A stretch of DNA of 7,503 nucleotides from Methanomicrobiales archaeon (GTDB lineage: Archaea; Halobacteriota; Methanomicrobia; Methanomicrobiales; Methanospirillaceae): NCBI GenBank assembly GCA_017883495.1, contig JADGNL010000038.1, positions 1 to 7,503 on the forward strand, read 5' to 3'. The position numbers were made by a program, and so were the translations under genes. The notes under the pieces were generated by a model. It was not told where the DNA came from and did not search any database. It saw only the letters and a list, made by a program, of their open reading frames with translations. The first letter of the stretch is position 1; the number at the start of each line of letters is the position of its first letter. Positions 5,513-7,503 of the stretch are shown piece after piece.

Positions 5513-6004
5513 TCATTTGGCGTCGCCGTCGTCCGGGCCGTCGGCGGAGATCGGGGCCGTACGGGGGCTCTCCTGCGCGGAAAGCTCTTCCGCCGCGACG
5601 TCCCAGACCTCGAGCACCTCGTCCACCTCCTCTGACGCCGCAGCGTCCTCGCCCGGCTCGAGTTCGAGCCGTTCTATGCCGCCGCTCCGGGCGACGAGCA
5701 GCCGGCGGACGTCCCAGGGCTCGTGGAGCCGGAGCTCGCGGCCATAGTAGACCTGTGAGGCGAGCGCGAGGGTCGCATACCGGCCCGGCGCGACCTCGAA
5801 GAGGACCCCCGCGACGTACCGGCGAACGTACCACCGCAGCTCCGAGACGAGCGAGAGCCCCGACGAGAGGGTCGCCACCTCGACCGCGACACCGAACGGC
5901 GAACGGCGGGGGTGGTAGAAACGAAGTGCCCGCCGGCTCGTTTCGGAGTCGAGCAGGATCTGAAAGAGGTCGAGCCCCTCTTTGGGGAGAAAGAGGAGGC
6001 GCAT
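5513..6004 (-). CDS. DUF5804-like protein with acidic C-terminal tail
   Basis: A 163-residue protein without a known function. The N-terminal part (1-90), with LDLFQILLDSETSRRALRFY, FGVAVEVATLSSGLSLVSEL and RWYVRRYV, resembles from memory the archaeal DUF5804 family (short proteins of Methanomicrobiales and haloarchaea); this needs a profile search. From about residue 112 the protein becomes strongly acidic and low in complexity (ELEPGED, SEEVDEVLEV, DGPDDGD) and is probably disordered. No signal peptide, membrane segment or metal-binding motif is visible. The ATG at 6004 lies 9 bases after the pan stop, with AGGGG six bases before the start, so the two genes are almost certainly one operon. 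The linkage suggests, but does not prove, a job connected with protein turnover. A terminator-like hairpin follows 50 bases downstream. Confidence 0.72.
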   Translation of the reverse strand: MRLLFLPKEGLDLFQILLDSETSRRALRFYHPRRSPFGVAVEVATLSSGLSLVSELRWYVRRYVAGVLFEVAPGRYATLALASQVYYGRELRLHEPWDVRRLLVARSGGIERLELEPGEDAAASEEVDEVLEVWDVAAEELSAQESPRTAPISADGPDDGDAK

Positions 6005-6013
6005 GGCGCGCCC

Positions 6014-7174
6014 CTAGCGGTACATCCGGTCGTCGCTGTTCGTGTCCGCCCGGACCTTCGCGACCCCGGCGAGGAAGTCCGCGTGCGTGACCGAGAGCGC
6101 TTCGCGGCGGACCGCGATCATCCCGGCCTCGCGGCAGACGGCCTGGAGCTCGGCCCCCGAGAACTCCTCGGTCTGCTCGGCGATCCGGTCGAGCCGGACG
6201 TTGACCAGGTGCATCCGTCCGGAGTGGATCCGCAGGATCTCGTAGCGGGATGCCGAGTCCGGGAGCGGAATCTCGATCACGCGGTCGAACCGGCCGGGCC
6301 GGAGCAGGGCCGGGTCGAGCATGTCCACGCGGTTCGTTGCGGCCATGATCCGGACGTCGCCGCGCGTGTTGAACCCGTCCATCTCGGCCAGGAGCTGCAT
6401 GAGCGTCCGCTGCACCTCGGCCGAGCCGGAGGTCCCGTCGTTCGTGCGGGTGGATCCGACCGCGTCGATCTCGTCGATGAAGACGATCGAGGGGGCCCGC
6501 TCGCGGGCGAGCGCGAAGAGCTCGCGGACGAGCTGCGCGCCCTCGCCGATGAACTTGTGGACGAGCTCCGAGCCGGACATCCGGATGAAGGTCGCGCGCG
6601 CCTCGTGCGCGACGGCCTTCGCGATCAGGGTCTTGCCCGTCCCGGGCGAGCCGTGGAGGAGGATTCCCTTCGGCGGTTCGACCCCGATCCGCTCGAAGAT
6701 CTCGGGCTTGGTCAGGGGGTACTCGACGGCCTCGCGGACCTCCTCGATCTGCGCAATGAGCCCGCCCACCTGCTCGAAGGTGACGTCGGGCGATGCCTCG
6801 AGCTCCATGACCCTGACACGGGAGTCGTAGATGTTGCCGACGACGCGGACGACCGAGAGGGAGTTGTTGACCGCGACCTTCGTGCCGGGCTTGATCGTGC
6901 GGTAGAGGTCCTCGTCGACGTGGGTCAGGTACTCCTGGTTGTTCCCCTGCTGCCGCAGGTAGATCTCACCGTTGCCGAGCATGTCCACCACGACCGCGAC
7001 GAAGAGCGGCATCCTCTTGAGCTGATTGTTCTCCTTGCGCAGATGGGCGTTCTCCTTCTGCAACATGTCGAACTTCATCTTCAGATCAAGATACTGGGCC
7101 TCCATCTGCTGAAGCTCCAGCTGGAGGTTGATCTCGCTCCGCGGGTGGATGTTGTTCAGCACGGTGTCGTCCAT
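6014..7174 (-). CDS. pan: Proteasome-activating nucleotidase (PAN), AAA ATPase
   Basis: A 386-residue AAA+ unfoldase that forms a hexameric ring, unfolds substrates and feeds them into the archaeal 20S proteasome. In order: an N-terminal coiled coil (about 14-54, rich in Leu, Glu, Gln and Lys), an OB-fold region (55-125), Walker A GSPGTGKT (175-182), pore loop HKFIGEG (206-212) with the aromatic-hydrophobic-Gly motif at Phe208-Gly210, Walker B VFIDEID (231-237), sensor-1 ATN (279-281) and the LRPGRFDR segment (291-298) with the arginine fingers. The C-terminus ends Met-Tyr-Arg, a match to the HbYX motif that opens the 20S gate. Walker A has Ser where the family usually has Pro (GPPGTGKT). The length is slightly below the 400-430 residues typical. 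The ATG at 7174 starts just before the coiled coil; longer in-frame starts would run across the promoter and into the divergent gene. No ribosome binding site is seen, so the mRNA may be leaderless. Confidence 0.94.
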   Translation of the reverse strand: MDDTVLNNIHPRSEINLQLELQQMEAQYLDLKMKFDMLQKENAHLRKENNQLKRMPLFVAVVVDMLGNGEIYLRQQGNNQEYLTHVDEDLYRTIKPGTKVAVNNSLSVVRVVGNIYDSRVRVMELEASPDVTFEQVGGLIAQIEEVREAVEYPLTKPEIFERIGVEPPKGILLHGSPGTGKTLIAKAVAHEARATFIRMSGSELVHKFIGEGAQLVRELFALARERAPSIVFIDEIDAVGSTRTNDGTSGSAEVQRTLMQLLAEMDGFNTRGDVRIMAATNRVDMLDPALLRPGRFDRVIEIPLPDSASRYEILRIHSGRMHLVNVRLDRIAEQTEEFSGAELQAVCREAGMIAVRREALSVTHADFLAGVAKVRADTNSDDRMYR

Positions 7175-7198
7175 ATCAAGATATGATGAGGAGTCAAG

Positions 7199-7207
7199 AC
7201 ATTTATG
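7199..7207 (-). promoter_or_regulatory. TATA-like element for pan
   Basis: On the minus strand this is CATAAATGT, 25-33 bases before the pan ATG at 7174. That spacing puts the transcript start within a few bases of the ATG, in keeping with the missing ribosome binding site and a leaderless mRNA. The element lies within the 43-base divergent gap next to the start of the plus-strand gene. Confidence 0.45.
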
Positions 7208-7217
7208 TGGTGTGGAA

Positions 7218-7503
7218 GTGATAATTCGGGCGCGAGGAATCGGAAAAGGGGCCGGCACCGGTCCGCTGCTCGTGACGGACGCCCCTCTCTCGTTTCTGGG
7301 CGGGGTTGATCCGGCGACGGGAATGGTGATCGAGGCGGGACATCCCCTTCACGGACAGTCGATCGCGGGCCGTGTCCTCGTCTTCCCGCACGGGAAGGGC
7401 TCGACCGTGGGCTCGTACGTCCTCTACGGGCTCGCCCGGAACGGGGTCGCGCCGGCCGCGATCGTCAACGAGGAGGCCGAGACGATCATCGCGGCCGGGG
7501 CGC
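7218..7503 (+). CDS. Phosphomevalonate dehydratase small subunit (aconitase X swivel domain, DUF126), cut by window edge
   Basis: The first 95 codons read from GTG at 7218 to the window end. The translation shows the family pattern: IRARGIGKGAGTGPLLVTDA (3-22), PLSFLGGVDPATG (23-35), HPLHGQSIAGRVLVFPHGKG (42-61), the conserved Ser62 in GKGSTVGS, and GVAPAAIVNEEAETIIAAGA at the end of the window. This is the swivel domain that pairs with a large aconitase X subunit to form a 4Fe-4S dehydratase. In archaea the complex dehydrates mevalonate 5-phosphate to trans-anhydromevalonate 5-phosphate in the modified mevalonate pathway to isoprenoid lipids. GGTG at 7209-7212, five bases before the GTG, supports this start; GTG at 7212 is an alternative. 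Only a little of the usual ~130 residues is missing. The large subunit is not in the window. The gene diverges from pan. Confidence 0.9.
   Translation, partial: MIIRARGIGKGAGTGPLLVTDAPLSFLGGVDPATGMVIEAGHPLHGQSIAGRVLVFPHGKGSTVGSYVLYGLARNGVAPAAIVNEEAETIIAAGA

Noticed and set aside
5912..7186. A plus-strand open frame of 424 codons, longer than pan itself
   Set aside because: It lies wholly antisense to pan, whose motifs are complete. The translation is rich in Asp, Arg, Val and Leu with no recognisable domain, as expected of shadow frames in G/C-rich DNA.
1..7503. CRISPR array, insertion sequence, integrase attachment site or defence genes
   Set aside because: No regularly spaced repeats, transposase motifs or terminal inverted repeats are visible. 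Gene content and base composition are uniform and typical of core chromosome.

Overview
The window reads as chromosomal DNA of a G+C-rich methanogenic archaeon, most likely of the order Methanomicrobiales (Methanoculleus or Methanofollis-like). The pointers are a methyl-coenzyme M reductase activation ATPase of the A2 type, a form III RuBisCO with its ribose-1,5-bisphosphate isomerase, a proteasome-activating nucleotidase, the small subunit of archaeal phosphomevalonate dehydratase, archaeal TATA-like promoters and leaderless or GGTG-led starts. Placement below order level is inference from composition and gene content.

Layout. On the minus strand at the left edge lies the start of an atwA-like ABC ATPase (1-200), preceded by a P-type-ATPase-like soluble HAD hydrolase (249-1085). 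A very short divergent region (1086-1125) separates the HAD gene from a plus-strand block: ribose-1,5-bisphosphate isomerase (1126-2088), form III RuBisCO (2225-3442) and diaminopimelate epimerase (3487-4308). A 386-base gene-free region (4309-4694) with several hairpins follows. The minus strand then carries an AIM24/TIGR00266 protein (4695-5393) and, transcribed towards it, the pair pan (6014-7174) and a DUF5804-like gene (5513-6004), only 9 bases apart. A divergent plus-strand gene at the right edge (7218 to the window end) is the small, swivel-domain subunit of aconitase X type phosphomevalonate dehydratase, truncated by the window.

How the genes work together. The isomerase and RuBisCO form consecutive steps of archaeal AMP/nucleoside degradation: ribose-1,5-bisphosphate to ribulose-1,5-bisphosphate to two 3-phosphoglycerates. 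All RuBisCO catalytic residues are present. The AMP phosphorylase that would feed them is not in this window. dapF belongs to lysine biosynthesis. PAN unfolds substrates for the 20S proteasome and keeps its C-terminal HbYX docking motif. The terminal gene belongs to the archaeal modified mevalonate route to isoprenoid lipids.

Most of the window is ordinary core metabolism. The points worth a second look are the D-x-A variant of the HAD nucleophile motif, an acidic-tailed DUF5804-like protein coupled to pan, a hairpin/T-tract terminator whose T-tract is placed as the TATA element of the next gene, a helically phased direct repeat in the HAD/isomerase divergent region, and the structured 4309-4694 intergenic region. 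I see no convincing evidence of a new multi-gene system.
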